Shown: positions 8,721-18,324 of the stretch, one piece after another
How the letters are laid out: each line of letters opens with the position of its first letter
How positions within the stretch are numbered: the stretch's first letter is position 1
Assembly: GCA_965278995.1 (NCBI GenBank)
Contig: OZ257136.1
Coordinates: 1,488,001-1,552,000 of the forward strand
From: JADJYF01 sp965278995
Lineage (GTDB): Bacteria > Pseudomonadota > Gammaproteobacteria > Ga0077536
DNA length: 64,000 nt
Direction of reading: 5' to 3'
Notes under the pieces: generated by a model
Seen by the model: only the letters and a program-made list of their open reading frames with translations
The model's database searches: none
What the model was told of the DNA's origin: nothing
Translations under genes and position numbers: made by a program

Positions 8721-11700
8721 CGTAGAGCGCTGCAGAGACTTGCCCGAGTGAGGCGTGCTTCACGGTCTCGACCAGCTCCGCAAAACAATTCGCACGGCGG
8801 CGTGCAACTTCCTGCAGTACGCGCAGCCGTTCGGCGGATTCCCCCGCATGAATATCCTGGAAATTGCGCACGGAGACGATTTGATCCTGCTTCTCTTCCT
8901 CGGTCGAACGCATCAGTTCAATCGTCGTCACCTGATCTTCCTGCCCTTGCTTGGGCAGAAACGTGTTGACGCCGATCAACGGCAGACTACCGTCATGTTT
9001 CTGGTGCTCGTAATACAGGCTTTCGTCCTGGATCTTGCCGCGCTGGTACATGGTATCCATCGCGCCGAGCACGCCGCCGCGTTCGGAGATGCTCTCGAAC
9101 TCTTTGTACACCGCCTCTTCGACGAGATCGGTCAGCTCGTTGATGATGAACGAACCTTGCCACGGGTTCTCGCAGAAATTCAGCCCGAGTTCGCGATTGA
9201 TGATCAACTGGATGGCAACCGCGCGCCGGACCGAATCCTCGGTCGGCGTAGTGACTGCTTCGTCATACGCATTGGTATGCAGGCTGTTGCAGTTGTCGAA
9301 CAACGCGTACAACGCCTGCAGCGTGGTGCGGATGTCATTGAAGCTGATCTCCTGCGCGTGCAGGCTTCGCCCGGAGGTCTGGATGTGATACTTCAACATC
9401 TGACTGCGCGGGCTTGCACCATAACGTTCGCGCATCGCACGCGCCCAGATCCGGCGGGCGACACGCCCGATCACGGTGTATTCCGGATCCATGCCGTTGG
9501 AGAAGAAGAAACTCAGGTTGGGCGCGAAATCGTCGATGTTCATGCCGCGCGCGAGATAGTACTCGACGATGGTAAAACCGTTGGAGAGCGTGAACGCGAG
9601 CTGGGAGACCGGGTTCGCACCGGCTTCTGCGATGTGGTAACCGCTGATCGATACGCTATAAAAATTGCGCACCTTATTGTGGACAAAGAATTCCTGCACA
9701 TCGCCCATCATCTTCATGGCGAACTCGGTGGAGAAGATGCAGGTATTCTGCGCCTGGTCCTCCTTGAGGATGTCGGCTTGCACCGTGCCGCGCACGGCAG
9801 CGAGCGTCTCCGTCCGGATTCGGGCATACGTCTCGGCATCAACAACCCGATCGCCGGACAAGCCGAGCAGCCCGAGGCCGAGGCCGTCGTTGCCGGCTGG
9901 TAGCGGACCTTTGTACTGCGGTCGTTCGCGGCCTTTGAAATACTCGGCAATCTTCTTTTCGGCAGCAGCCCACTGGCCGTTGCTCTTGAGGTACTTCTCG
10001 ACCTGCTGATCGATGGCGGCATTCATGAAAAAAGCGAGAATGATCGGCGCCGGCCCGTTGATGGTCATCGACACCGACGTTTTCGGCGAGCACAGATCAA
10101 AGCCGGAATAGAGCTTCTTGGCGTCGTCGACCGATGCAATCGAGACGCCCGAATTACCGACTTTGCCGTAAATATCCGGTCGCTCGTGTGGATCCTCGCC
10201 GTATAGCGTGACGGAATCGAAAGCCGTCGACAGGCGCGCTGCCGGTTGACCCTGCGAGAGATAGTGGAAACGCCGATTGGTCCGCTCGGGGGTGCCTTCA
10301 CCGGCGAACATCCGGGTCGGGTCCTCGCCTTCGCGGCGATACGGGAAGACGCCGCCGGTATAGGGATAACCACCCGGCAGGTTCTCTTTCATCAGGAAAC
10401 GCAACAGGTCGCTCCAGCCGTCGAAACGGGGCGGTGCAATTTTTGGAATGGCCTGATGGCTCAGGCTGGTCTTGTAGTTGTCCCCTTCGATGGCCAGGCC
10501 GCGGACCTCGTAGCGGTATTTCTCGGCCGTGATGTCCTGCAGCCGCTCCGGCCATTCGACCAGCAACAGGCGTGGTTCGGCACCGAGGTCATCGAGCGCA
10601 GCGTTATAGCGCTGGCGGAGCGTCAGCAACGTCGCATCGCCGCCGGTCGTCAGTGCGTTCTGCGCATAAGGTTCCAATGCAGCCGGCAATGCACTGTCGG
10701 CGAGGCTTTTCAGCGTCTCCCAGGTATGTTGCGCACGGGCGGCGGCATCGCATAGCGTTTCGATATCGCTGTTGACACTGCGACCCTGTTCGGCAATTTC
10801 TGCCAGATACCGGGTGCGACTGCCGGGAATGAGCACGGTCGCTCGCGGCTCTTTCAGCGTCGTGTCGAGCACCGGCAACCACTGCTCGGCGGGCAGACCG
10901 AGTTTCTCGGTGAGCTTGCGACACAGATTGGCGAACATCCAGGTCAGACCCGGGTCGTTGAACTGGCTCGCGATGGTCGGAAACACCGGGATGTCGTTAT
11001 CGGCGATCTCGAATTCCGCGTGATTCCGTTTCCACTGCTTGCGGATGTCGCGCAGCGCGTCTTCGGCGCCACGTCGGTCGTACTTGTTCAAGACAATCAG
11101 CTCGGCGAAGTCGAGCATGTCGATTTTCTCGAGCTGACTCGCCGCACCGTATTCGCTGGTCATGATGTACAACGGGATATCGACGAGGTCGACAATCTCG
11201 CTGTCGCTCTGGCCGATGCCTGCCGTCTCGACAATGATCAGATCGAACCCGGCCGATTTGAGGCAGGCGATCGCGTCGGCCAGCATCGCATTGGTCGACA
11301 GGTGCTGGCGACGAGTCGCCATCGAACGCATGTAGAGATTCTCGTGGCGCAGACTGTTCATGCGGATGCGATCGCCGAGGAGTGCGCCGCCGGTGCGTCG
11401 TCGGGTCGGGTCGACCGCCAGTACGGCAATTCGCTTGGTCGGGAAGTACTGGCAGAATCGCGACAGGATCTCGTCCGTGACACTGCTCTTGCCGGCGCCA
11501 CCGGTGCCGGTGATGCCGATAACCGGCACCGCACCAGCGGCCATCCGCCATTCCTTGCGGAGTTTATCCAGGCGCGTCGGCGTAATGGCGCCGTCTTCGA
11601 GCGCCGACAACATCTGGGCGATGGCCAGTGTATCGGTAACCGTCAGTCGTTCCGGCACGCTCGAACCTCGCCGTGCCGCTACCGTGCGATTGACGAGATC

Positions 11701-12135
11701 GGCAATCATGCCGAGCAGTCCCATCCGCATGCCGTCGTGCGGATGATAGATACGCTCGACGCCGTAAGCTTGCAGGGCTTCGATTTCTTCCGGCGTGATG
11801 GTGCCGCCGCCGCCGCCGAACACACGGATGTGGCCGGCGCCTGCTTCGCGCAGCATATCGACCATATAGCGGAAATATTCGTTGTGTCCGCCCTGATACG
11901 AACTGATGGCGATGCCGTCGGCATCTTCCTGCACGGCCGCCCGCACCACATCGGCAACCGAGCGATTATGGCCGAGGTGGACGACTTCGACGCCTTCGCC
12001 CTGGATCAGGCGTCGCATCACGTTTATCGCGGCGTCGTGACCGTCGAACAAGGACGCTGCTGTAACGAAGCGGAGCGGGGCCTGGGCGGTGGCCGACTCC
12101 GGGATGGCACTCAAATCTTCTGCGCTGCTGCTCAT
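8689..12135 (-). CDS. icmF: Fused isobutyryl-CoA mutase with G-protein chaperone (IcmF)
   Basis: The 1148-residue protein combines three parts: an N-terminal cobalamin-binding domain (FDGHDAAINVM near residue 31, with the DxHxxG-like B12 loop), a MeaI-type GTPase with Walker A GITGTGGAGKSS near residue 206, and the mutase TIM barrel. It interconverts isobutyryl-CoA and butyryl-CoA or related branched acyl-CoAs using adenosylcobalamin; the GTPase guards cofactor loading. The residues that hold the methylmalonyl carboxylate in methylmalonyl-CoA mutase (Tyr and Arg) are Phe597 and Gln796 here by eye, as in isobutyryl-CoA mutases. The ATG overlaps the tetR stop by 4 bp, so the regulator and mutase are cotranscribed. 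Confidence 0.93.
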   Translation of the reverse strand: MSSSAEDLSAIPESATAQAPLRFVTAASLFDGHDAAINVMRRLIQGEGVEVVHLGHNRSVADVVRAAVQEDADGIAISSYQGGHNEYFRYMVDMLREAGAGHIRVFGGGGGTITPEEIEALQAYGVERIYHPHDGMRMGLLGMIADLVNRTVAARRGSSVPERLTVTDTLAIAQMLSALEDGAITPTRLDKLRKEWRMAAGAVPVIGITGTGGAGKSSVTDEILSRFCQYFPTKRIAVLAVDPTRRRTGGALLGDRIRMNSLRHENLYMRSMATRRQHLSTNAMLADAIACLKSAGFDLIIVETAGIGQSDSEIVDLVDIPLYIMTSEYGAASQLEKIDMLDFAELIVLNKYDRRGAEDALRDIRKQWKRNHAEFEIADNDIPVFPTIASQFNDPGLTWMFANLCRKLTEKLGLPAEQWLPVLDTTLKEPRATVLIPGSRTRYLAEIAEQGRSVNSDIETLCDAAARAQHTWETLKSLADSALPAALEPYAQNALTTGGDATLLTLRQRYNAALDDLGAEPRLLLVEWPERLQDITAEKYRYEVRGLAIEGDNYKTSLSHQAIPKIAPPRFDGWSDLLRFLMKENLPGGYPYTGGVFPYRREGEDPTRMFAGEGTPERTNRRFHYLSQGQPAARLSTAFDSVTLYGEDPHERPDIYGKVGNSGVSIASVDDAKKLYSGFDLCSPKTSVSMTINGPAPIILAFFMNAAIDQQVEKYLKSNGQWAAAEKKIAEYFKGRERPQYKGPLPAGNDGLGLGLLGLSGDRVVDAETYARIRTETLAAVRGTVQADILKEDQAQNTCIFSTEFAMKMMGDVQEFFVHNKVRNFYSVSISGYHIAEAGANPVSQLAFTLSNGFTIVEYYLARGMNIDDFAPNLSFFFSNGMDPEYTVIGRVARRIWARAMRERYGASPRSQMLKYHIQTSGRSLHAQEISFNDIRTTLQALYALFDNCNSLHTNAYDEAVTTPTEDSVRRAVAIQLIINRELGLNFCENPWQGSFIINELTDLVEEAVYKEFESISERGGVLGAMDTMYQRGKIQDESLYYEHQKHDGSLPLIGVNTFLPKQGQEDQVTTIELMRSTEEEKQDQIVSVRNFQDIHAGESAERLRVLQEVARRRANCFAELVETVKHASLGQVSAALYDVGGEYRRNM

Positions 12136-12794
12136 GGTTTTCTGTCTCCCCTTCGATTCCCACGTGGCAGCAAGGCCAAAGCCATCTGCCGCTTCAATGA
12201 TTCATGCAAAAACTGGATGTGCTGCGCGGCTTCCGGCGTCGCGAGCCACTGGTAAACGATGCCGATGATGGCGGCACAAAATTGTTCCGACGTCCCCGCG
12301 ACATCGACGTCAACGTCAATGCCACCACTCGCGATGCCTTTCTCGATCCATGCCGCAACGTCCCTGCGGCGACGTTCATGAATATTGGCGACGACCTGTT
12401 TCAGTTCAGGTTCCGGACCGATGGAATCGAACCACAGCATATAGAACGCGCGAATGTGATCGGTTCCTTCGACCACGAACCGATAGTGCGCGTCAGTCGC
12501 CTGCGCGATGGCTTCGAGCCCTACCTGGTCACGCACCGCGCGGCGCAGTTCGCGCAACCAGGAATCGCCGATGGAACGGATGATGAACGCGAACAGCCCG
12601 CCTTTGTTACCGAAACGATAGCTGGCGAGACCACGACTGTAACCGGCACGCTCGCCGACATCCTTCAGGGTGGTACCGGCGGCGCCGCGTTCGCAGATCA
12701 GCGCGACGGCGGCATCGAGCATGCGCGCATCGGACAGCGCCGAGCGGGCGGCCTGGGTCCGCCTCTCTGGCTCGAGGTTCAACTGGCTGCTCAT
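12132..12794 (-). CDS. TetR-family transcriptional regulator
   Basis: The 220-residue protein has a TetR helix-turn-helix at residues about 40-62, with TTLKDVGERAGYSRGLASYRF followed by KGGLFAFI written here as separate parts of one motif. The C-terminal half is the ligand-binding helical domain. It is the first gene of the operon with icmF, so the ligand is likely an acyl-CoA handled by that pathway; this is inference. A palindrome 26-46 bp upstream of its start is a candidate operator and would allow autoregulation together with control of icmF. Confidence 0.88.
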   Translation of the reverse strand: MSSQLNLEPERRTQAARSALSDARMLDAAVALICERGAAGTTLKDVGERAGYSRGLASYRFGNKGGLFAFIIRSIGDSWLRELRRAVRDQVGLEAIAQATDAHYRFVVEGTDHIRAFYMLWFDSIGPEPELKQVVANIHERRRRDVAAWIEKGIASGGIDVDVDVAGTSEQFCAAIIGIVYQWLATPEAAQHIQFLHESLKRQMALALLPRGNRRGDRKP

Positions 12795-12819
12795 GGACGC
12801 GGATTATGCGGGTCCATAA

Positions 12820-12840
12820 ACTTGTTTGCAACAAGCAAGT
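12820..12840. promoter_or_regulatory. Candidate TetR operator
   Basis: Between the divergent tetR and GGDEF-EAL genes lies an inverted repeat CTTGTT-TGC-AACAAG (12821-12835), inside a slightly wider ACTTG...CAAGT pair ending at 12840. Size, symmetry and position upstream of tetR fit a TetR operator. Binding is inferred, not shown. Confidence 0.5.
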
Positions 12841-12916
12841 GTGGCGCTGCAGGCCATCTCATCCATACTGACTACATGGGAAAGCGACGGATTTTGCTAG
12901 TGTTGTGTACATCGTC

Positions 12917-15535
12917 ATGCCCCACTGGTCGCTCATGCGTCTGACCCGTTATGCGTATTATCTGCTTGTCGGCATGGCTGTCATTCTGATCCTGTGGGCC
13001 GAATTCGCTGCTGAAACCTTACTTCGTCAATATCTGCTACGCCAGGAGCACAACCGCGCTGCCGAGACCTTGACGCAACTGCGTACGCGTATCGAAAAAG
13101 TCATTTACCGCGACCTTTCGGCGGCGCAGTCGCTGGCCGCTTACATCAGCATTCATCCGCAGCTGGACCAGGCTGAATTCAGCAGATATGCCGCTGCGTT
13201 GATTGGCCCGGGCTCGACGTTGCGACATTTGTCGGCCGCACCGGGCCTCGTGATCCGCTATGTCTATCCAATGGCCGGCAATGAGGCTGTCCTTGGTCTC
13301 GACTATCGGAACGTGCCACAACAATCCGCGGCCGCACTGCGCACGCTGGAATCGGGCGCCATGGTCATCGCCGGACCCATCAAACTGCTGCAGGGTGGCA
13401 GCGGCATCATTGCGCGATATCCCGTGCTGATCCCGGCCGATGTCGGCAGCGGGCGCGTTCCGACGCCGTGGGGCGTGACGTCCGCGGTTATCGACAGCGA
13501 CACGTTCTTTCATGCCGTCGGCCTGGATGTTTCCCGGCCGCCACTGGCGATTGCTATTCGTGGACGCGATGCGGCCGGACCGCAAGGCGAGGTGTTCTTC
13601 GGCTCGCGCGAGCTGTTCGAAGCAGACCCTGTGACAGCAACGATCAGTCTGCCCACCGGCAGCTGGCAACTGGCGGCACGACCGCGTGATGGTTGGCTGG
13701 CAGAGGATTCCGGCGCTTTCTGGGGCGTCCGTGCCGCAGGTCTCGCGCTGCTGACGGTGCTTGCCATGCTGATGACTGCACGCAGCGTTCAGCAACGCCA
13801 TGCGCAACAGGCCGATCATGCGTTACGACGCAGTCAGCAGGACCTCGTCAATGCCATCGAATCGATAGACGAAGGTTTTGCACTCTGGGATGAACAGGAC
13901 TGCCTCAAGATTTTTAATGCACGATTCGTTGAAATCTTTGCCGGGGTCCGTGACGCCATCCGCTTCGGCGCCAGCTTCGAGGCAATCATGCGGGCCTCGG
14001 CCCAGCAACAGCTGGTGTTGACCGCGAAAGAACTCGAGGTCTGGGCGAGCGAACGCCTGCACCAGCATCGCTCGGGAAATTCGCTGGTCGAAGTCGAATT
14101 GCGCGACGGGCGATGCCTGCGCATTTCGGAGCAGCGCGCACCGGATGGCTATACCGTTGCCACCTATACCGACATCACGGAAGTCCGTCAGGCCGAACGA
14201 GCAATCCGTCACCGCGCGTTCTACGACACATTGACCGAACTGCCGAATCGGGAGAATTTCACCAGCCTGCTCCTCACCGCTGTGCGAACCAGCCAGCGCC
14301 ACGCCATGCAATGCGCGGTCATGTTCATCGATCTCGACCGATTCAAAAATATCAACGACACCTTGGGCCACGAGACAGGTGACCTGCTGTTGCGCGAGGC
14401 TGCACTGCGGATCTGCGCCTGCGTACGCCAGTCAGACACGGTGGCGCGTTTCGGTGGCGACGAATTCACGGTGATTCTGCGTGATATTGAGGATGTTTTG
14501 AATGCAGCCCGGATAGCCGAGACCATCATTGCGAGTCTGTCCAAGGAATATCGCCTGAGCGGGCATGTGTTCTACGCCGGCGCAAGCATCGGGATCACCA
14601 TATGCCCGGATGACAGCGAAGACCCACAGGTACTGCTACGCAATGCCGACATGGCGATGTATCAAGCCAAGGCGCGCGGACGAAACACGTTCCGCTTCTT
14701 CACCAGCGCCATGACCGCGCATGCCGAGAGTTTCGTTGCCATCGAGAACGATCTGCGCCAATCCATCGGCACACCGGAATTCAGCCTCCATTATCAACCG
14801 TTGATCAGACTGGTTGATGGTGCACTCGGCGGCGCCGAAGCGCTGTTGCGCTGGCAACACCCGCTGCGTGGCGCAGTCTCGCCGGCAGAGTTCATACCGG
14901 TTGCCGAGGAAACCCGACTGATTGTCGATCTCGGAGGCTGGGTGCTCCGGGAAGGCTGCCGGGAAGCGGCGCCGTGGTGCAAACTGGCCGACACCCCTCT
15001 AACACGGCTCTCGGTCAACGTTTCCAGTCGCCAGTTCTGGGGCGGATTCAATGCCGACTACGTTCGCGGCATTCTCGACGAAACTGGCTTCCCGCCCGAA
15101 AGCCTTGTGTTCGAAATGACGGAGTCTTTGCTGATCGAGAACGACGATCGCATTTCGACCACGCTGGCCGATTTCCGCGCGCTCGGCATCGGTATCGCAG
15201 TCGACGATTTCGGCACCGGTTATTCAGCGCTGAGCTACCTGCGCCGGTTCCCCGTCACCATTCTGAAAATCGATCGCACTTTCATCAACGACATCGAACA
15301 TGACGCCGATGACGCGCATCTGGTCGAATCGATCGTAGCGATGGCGCGAGCGCTGAGGATCACGGTCGTGGCCGAAGGCGTCGAATCAGCCGGGCAGGCC
15401 GATATGCTGCGTGAGATGGGCTGCGAATTTGCGCAGGGCTACCTGTTCAGCCGGCCACTGCCGGCTGCTGCTTTCGAACAACACTTGCGCGGCGCGCGCG
15501 CGTTAGCGATAGATCGGCAGATCCGGCTCGGCTGA
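12917..15535 (+). CDS. Membrane CHASE-PAS-GGDEF-EAL protein (c-di-GMP synthesis/degradation)
   Basis: The 872-residue product has a transmembrane helix near residues 10-30, a periplasmic CHASE-type sensor (VYPMAGNEAVLGLDY, then GPIKLLQGG), a second helix near 270-290, and a PAS-like segment (NAIESIDEGFALWD). The diguanylate cyclase domain has an intact GGDEF motif at 513-517 and an RQSD inhibitory I-site at 504-507. The phosphodiesterase domain has EALLRW at 641-646 and DDFGTGYSAL further on. Both output domains look catalytically competent. Starts at GTG 12905, ATG 12917 or ATG 12935 are all possible; none has a strong ribosome-binding site. Confidence 0.88.
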   Translation: MPHWSLMRLTRYAYYLLVGMAVILILWAEFAAETLLRQYLLRQEHNRAAETLTQLRTRIEKVIYRDLSAAQSLAAYISIHPQLDQAEFSRYAAALIGPGSTLRHLSAAPGLVIRYVYPMAGNEAVLGLDYRNVPQQSAAALRTLESGAMVIAGPIKLLQGGSGIIARYPVLIPADVGSGRVPTPWGVTSAVIDSDTFFHAVGLDVSRPPLAIAIRGRDAAGPQGEVFFGSRELFEADPVTATISLPTGSWQLAARPRDGWLAEDSGAFWGVRAAGLALLTVLAMLMTARSVQQRHAQQADHALRRSQQDLVNAIESIDEGFALWDEQDCLKIFNARFVEIFAGVRDAIRFGASFEAIMRASAQQQLVLTAKELEVWASERLHQHRSGNSLVEVELRDGRCLRISEQRAPDGYTVATYTDITEVRQAERAIRHRAFYDTLTELPNRENFTSLLLTAVRTSQRHAMQCAVMFIDLDRFKNINDTLGHETGDLLLREAALRICACVRQSDTVARFGGDEFTVILRDIEDVLNAARIAETIIASLSKEYRLSGHVFYAGASIGITICPDDSEDPQVLLRNADMAMYQAKARGRNTFRFFTSAMTAHAESFVAIENDLRQSIGTPEFSLHYQPLIRLVDGALGGAEALLRWQHPLRGAVSPAEFIPVAEETRLIVDLGGWVLREGCREAAPWCKLADTPLTRLSVNVSSRQFWGGFNADYVRGILDETGFPPESLVFEMTESLLIENDDRISTTLADFRALGIGIAVDDFGTGYSALSYLRRFPVTILKIDRTFINDIEHDADDAHLVESIVAMARALRITVVAEGVESAGQADMLREMGCEFAQGYLFSRPLPAAAFEQHLRGARALAIDRQIRLG

Positions 15536-15556
15536 ACCTTCCCGAAACGCTGTCGA

Positions 15557-15964
15557 TCAGGTGGCCGTTACCGGTTCGAAAATCAGATCTGCGCCGCCCT
15601 CCCGAGCGACGAATCTGCCCTGTACTGCTGCGCCGAGTATGGGTGTCCCGGCCAGCCACCGCCCCAGCGCGCGTGGACCTTCACACAGATCGACCAACAC
15701 CAGGGTATAGGGCAGCTCGTCGGCGAAAGCGACGTGGTAGGCATGATGGGCGACCGTCCAGCTATGAATGTGGCCGCGCCCGCTCGCAGGCTCCCAGGTC
15801 ACCTGCCTGCTGTAGCAATGTGCGCATAGCAGTCGTGGGTAATGACGCAGCACTCCGCATGCCGCGCATCGCTGCAAGATGAGCTGACCAGCGACAACGC
15901 CATCCCAATACGGCTGCGACAGGGCCGTCGGTTCGGCTATCGGTCGGGCATGCGGTGTGTTCAT
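15557..15964 (-). CDS. Zn-ribbon/OB-fold protein (DUF35), partner of the adjacent thiolase-like protein
   Basis: The 135-residue protein has an N-terminal YWDGV helix, a zinc ribbon (RCAACGVLRHYPRLLCAHC, four cysteines) and a C-terminal OB fold, which is the DUF35/ChsH2 architecture. Such proteins bind CoA esters and form complexes with thiolase-fold enzymes, including the steroid side-chain aldolase Ltp2. The start at ATG 15964 lies 4 bp after the stop of the thiolase-like gene, the arrangement expected for obligate partners. It is the last gene of the long reverse-strand operon; the stop lies 21 bp from the convergent GGDEF-EAL gene. Confidence 0.85.
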   Translation of the reverse strand: MNTPHARPIAEPTALSQPYWDGVVAGQLILQRCAACGVLRHYPRLLCAHCYSRQVTWEPASGRGHIHSWTVAHHAYHVAFADELPYTLVLVDLCEGPRALGRWLAGTPILGAAVQGRFVAREGGADLIFEPVTAT

Positions 15965-15968
15965 CGAT

Positions 15969-17129
15969 TCAACCACGACGCAGGATCGCAATGGCGCCAT
16001 CGCCCATGTCGCCATAGCCAGTGACCAGGCCGATATCCGCATCGGCGACCTGCGCGCGCCCTCCATCGCCGCGCAGCTGGCGGACGAGTTCGACGATGTG
16101 ATTCAAGCCCCACACGTGGGCCTGCGAGAGCAGACCGCCGTGCGTATTGGTCGGCAGCGCGCCACCTGGACGCAGCCGGCCATCGGCCACGAATGGGCCG
16201 CCCTCGCCTTTGGCACAAAAGCCCATGTCCTCGAACTGACGTATGACAGCGTAGGTAAAACAATCGTAGACCTCGGCGACATCGATATCGGCCGGCGTCA
16301 CCCCGGCCATGGCAAACGCCCGCGGCGCCGCTTTGGCAAGACCGAGACTGGTCAGGTCGACTCGCTGCGTGATCGACGCCGGCGAGTCCGGATGGCCGGT
16401 CGCGACGCCAGCTATCAAGACCGGACGATGGTCGGTATCGCGCGCGCAGGCCGCCGCACTGACAACGACAGCTGCACCGCCATCACTTTCCAGACTGCAG
16501 TCGAATAACCGAAACGGATCGGCAATCATGCGCGAATTACGATGGTCTGCCAGCGTCATCGGTTTTTTCATCAGCGCATTGTCGTTGCGCAAGGCATGAA
16601 GACGCATGGCAACGGCGACTTCACCGAAATGTTCGACCGTGGTGCCGTACAGCTCCATATGGCGACGCGCCATCGGCGCATAAATCTGGGCTGGCGCAAC
16701 CATGCCCATGCCGAGTTCGTATTCCGTGACGTAGTGGAACTGCGGCATCTGGTGGATACGTGCGCCAGCGCGGTTCGAGCCGGCACTGACGTTACGTCCG
16801 AAAGCGATCAGGACATGACGGCAGATGCCATTGGCAACGGCCATCGTCGCACACTGCAAAGCCATCGTCGGGCTGGCACCGCCATGTGGAATCAGCGCCG
16901 AGAAGCGCAAGTCCGGGATGCCGAAATTGTCGATGAAATCTTCGGCGATACCGCTGACAACCCCGATAGGTAGAAGACCGTCGATGTCCTTGGGGTCAAG
17001 TCCGGCATCGGCGATAGCTGCCAACGATGCTTCGATCTGCAACTCGAATGCGGTTGCCGTTGCATTCCGGACATAGGCGGTCTCGCCTATTCCACTGATG
17101 CAGGCCCGGTCAGTCAACGAGTCGTTCAT
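15969..17129 (-). CDS. Thiolase-fold protein lacking the nucleophilic Cys, Ltp2-like candidate aldolase
   Basis: The 386-residue protein belongs to the SCP-x thiolase family. Where active thiolases have the acylated cysteine it has PHGGASPTMAL at residues 81-91, so the nucleophile is missing. VYDCFTY and NTHGG near the C-terminus are retained family landmarks. Cys-less thiolase-like proteins paired with DUF35 partners include Ltp2, a retro-aldolase of steroid side-chain degradation, and the DUF35 gene follows immediately. A retro-aldol cleavage of a hydroxyacyl-CoA is therefore the best guess. A non-catalytic lipid-transfer role is the alternative. Confidence 0.82.
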   Translation of the reverse strand: MNDSLTDRACISGIGETAYVRNATATAFELQIEASLAAIADAGLDPKDIDGLLPIGVVSGIAEDFIDNFGIPDLRFSALIPHGGASPTMALQCATMAVANGICRHVLIAFGRNVSAGSNRAGARIHQMPQFHYVTEYELGMGMVAPAQIYAPMARRHMELYGTTVEHFGEVAVAMRLHALRNDNALMKKPMTLADHRNSRMIADPFRLFDCSLESDGGAAVVVSAAACARDTDHRPVLIAGVATGHPDSPASITQRVDLTSLGLAKAAPRAFAMAGVTPADIDVAEVYDCFTYAVIRQFEDMGFCAKGEGGPFVADGRLRPGGALPTNTHGGLLSQAHVWGLNHIVELVRQLRGDGGRAQVADADIGLVTGYGDMGDGAIAILRRG

Positions 17130-17142
17130 TGTCTTGCGCGTT

Positions 17143-18321
17143 TTATTCGGCGGTTGGACGCGATGCTTTGTTGCGGGTCCGGGGCAGCAGGGCGTTGCCG
17201 ATAATCTGCTTCATGACTTCGACCGTTCCTCCGCCAATGCGACACATGCGCGCATCGACGAAAGCGCGGGCTATCGGGTACTCCGACATATAGCCCCAAC
17301 CGCCGAACAGCTGCAGACAACGGTCCATGACCCGGCCCTGCAATTCGGTCGTGACCAGTTTGGCTGCGGCCGCGTCAACCGCGTCGAATTGACCGTGCAA
17401 ATGCAGCTCGGTGCAACGATCGACGAAAACGCGTTGCGCGAGTACTTCGGCATGCAGACCCGCAAGTTCGAAGCGGGTGTTCTGGAAGTCGGCCAACGTC
17501 TGGCCGAACATTTCGCGCTGCGTGACGTAGTCGATAGTCCAGCGTAGCGCTGCTTCGGCGCTGGCCACACCACGGATGGCCTGAATCAAGCGTTCCTGCG
17601 CGAGCTGCGTCATCAATTGCGCGAATCCGTCGCCTTCTGCACCGAGCCGATTGCTGATCGGTACGCGCAGATCGGTGAAAAACAGTTCCGAGGTGTCCTG
17701 GGCCCTGCAGCCGATCTTCTCGAGTTTGCGCCCACGCGTGAAGCCGGGTCTGTCCGTCTCGACCAGGATCAGACTCACGCCTTTACCTCGCGCCGCGGGA
17801 TCAGTCTTGGCGGCCAGCAACAGCAGATCAGCGGTGTGACCGTTGGTAATGAATACTTTCTGGCCATTGATGATGTAATCGTCGCCGTTCTGTACGGCCT
17901 GCGTGCGCATGGCCTGGACATCGCTGCCGCCGGAGGGCTCGCTCATGCCGAGCGCAACGACGATTTCGCCACGCGCCATGCGCGGCAGCCAGGTTCGCTT
18001 CTGTTCCTCTGACCCGAAATCGACCAGATACGGCGCGACGATGTCCGAATGCAGATAGAACGTCGGGCCGGTCGCGCCGGCCGCCGCGAACTCCTCGATC
18101 AGAACAGTGCTGTGAAGAAAATCGCCGCCCATTCCACCGTAAGCATCCGGTACATTGCAGCACAACAGGCCCAGTTCGCCGGCGACATGCCATAACGAAC
18201 GAGGAACCTCGCCAGCACGTTCCCAATCGGCGTGGTGCGGTTCGACGTGTTCAGCAAGAAAGCGCTTGACCGAAACGCGAAAAATTTCATGTTCATCGCT
18301 GAACAGCGTGCGCGGGATCAT
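17143..18321 (-). CDS. Acyl-CoA dehydrogenase
   Basis: This 392-residue flavoprotein has the acyl-CoA dehydrogenase signatures ALGMSEPSGGSDVQAMRT, FITNGH and LFGGWGYMSEYPIAR. The C-terminal segment reads IGGGTVEVMKQI, where the glutamate of medium-chain enzymes would be differently placed, while AQERLI carries a Glu as in isovaleryl/long-chain type enzymes. It oxidises an acyl-CoA to the 2-enoyl-CoA with FAD, passing electrons to ETF. The gene lies 13 bp before the thiolase-like gene and 3 bp after the enoyl-CoA hydratase gene, forming a compact beta-oxidation set. Confidence 0.92.
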   Translation of the reverse strand: MIPRTLFSDEHEIFRVSVKRFLAEHVEPHHADWERAGEVPRSLWHVAGELGLLCCNVPDAYGGMGGDFLHSTVLIEEFAAAGATGPTFYLHSDIVAPYLVDFGSEEQKRTWLPRMARGEIVVALGMSEPSGGSDVQAMRTQAVQNGDDYIINGQKVFITNGHTADLLLLAAKTDPAARGKGVSLILVETDRPGFTRGRKLEKIGCRAQDTSELFFTDLRVPISNRLGAEGDGFAQLMTQLAQERLIQAIRGVASAEAALRWTIDYVTQREMFGQTLADFQNTRFELAGLHAEVLAQRVFVDRCTELHLHGQFDAVDAAAAKLVTTELQGRVMDRCLQLFGGWGYMSEYPIARAFVDARMCRIGGGTVEVMKQIIGNALLPRTRNKASRPTAE

Positions 18322-18324
18322 CGA

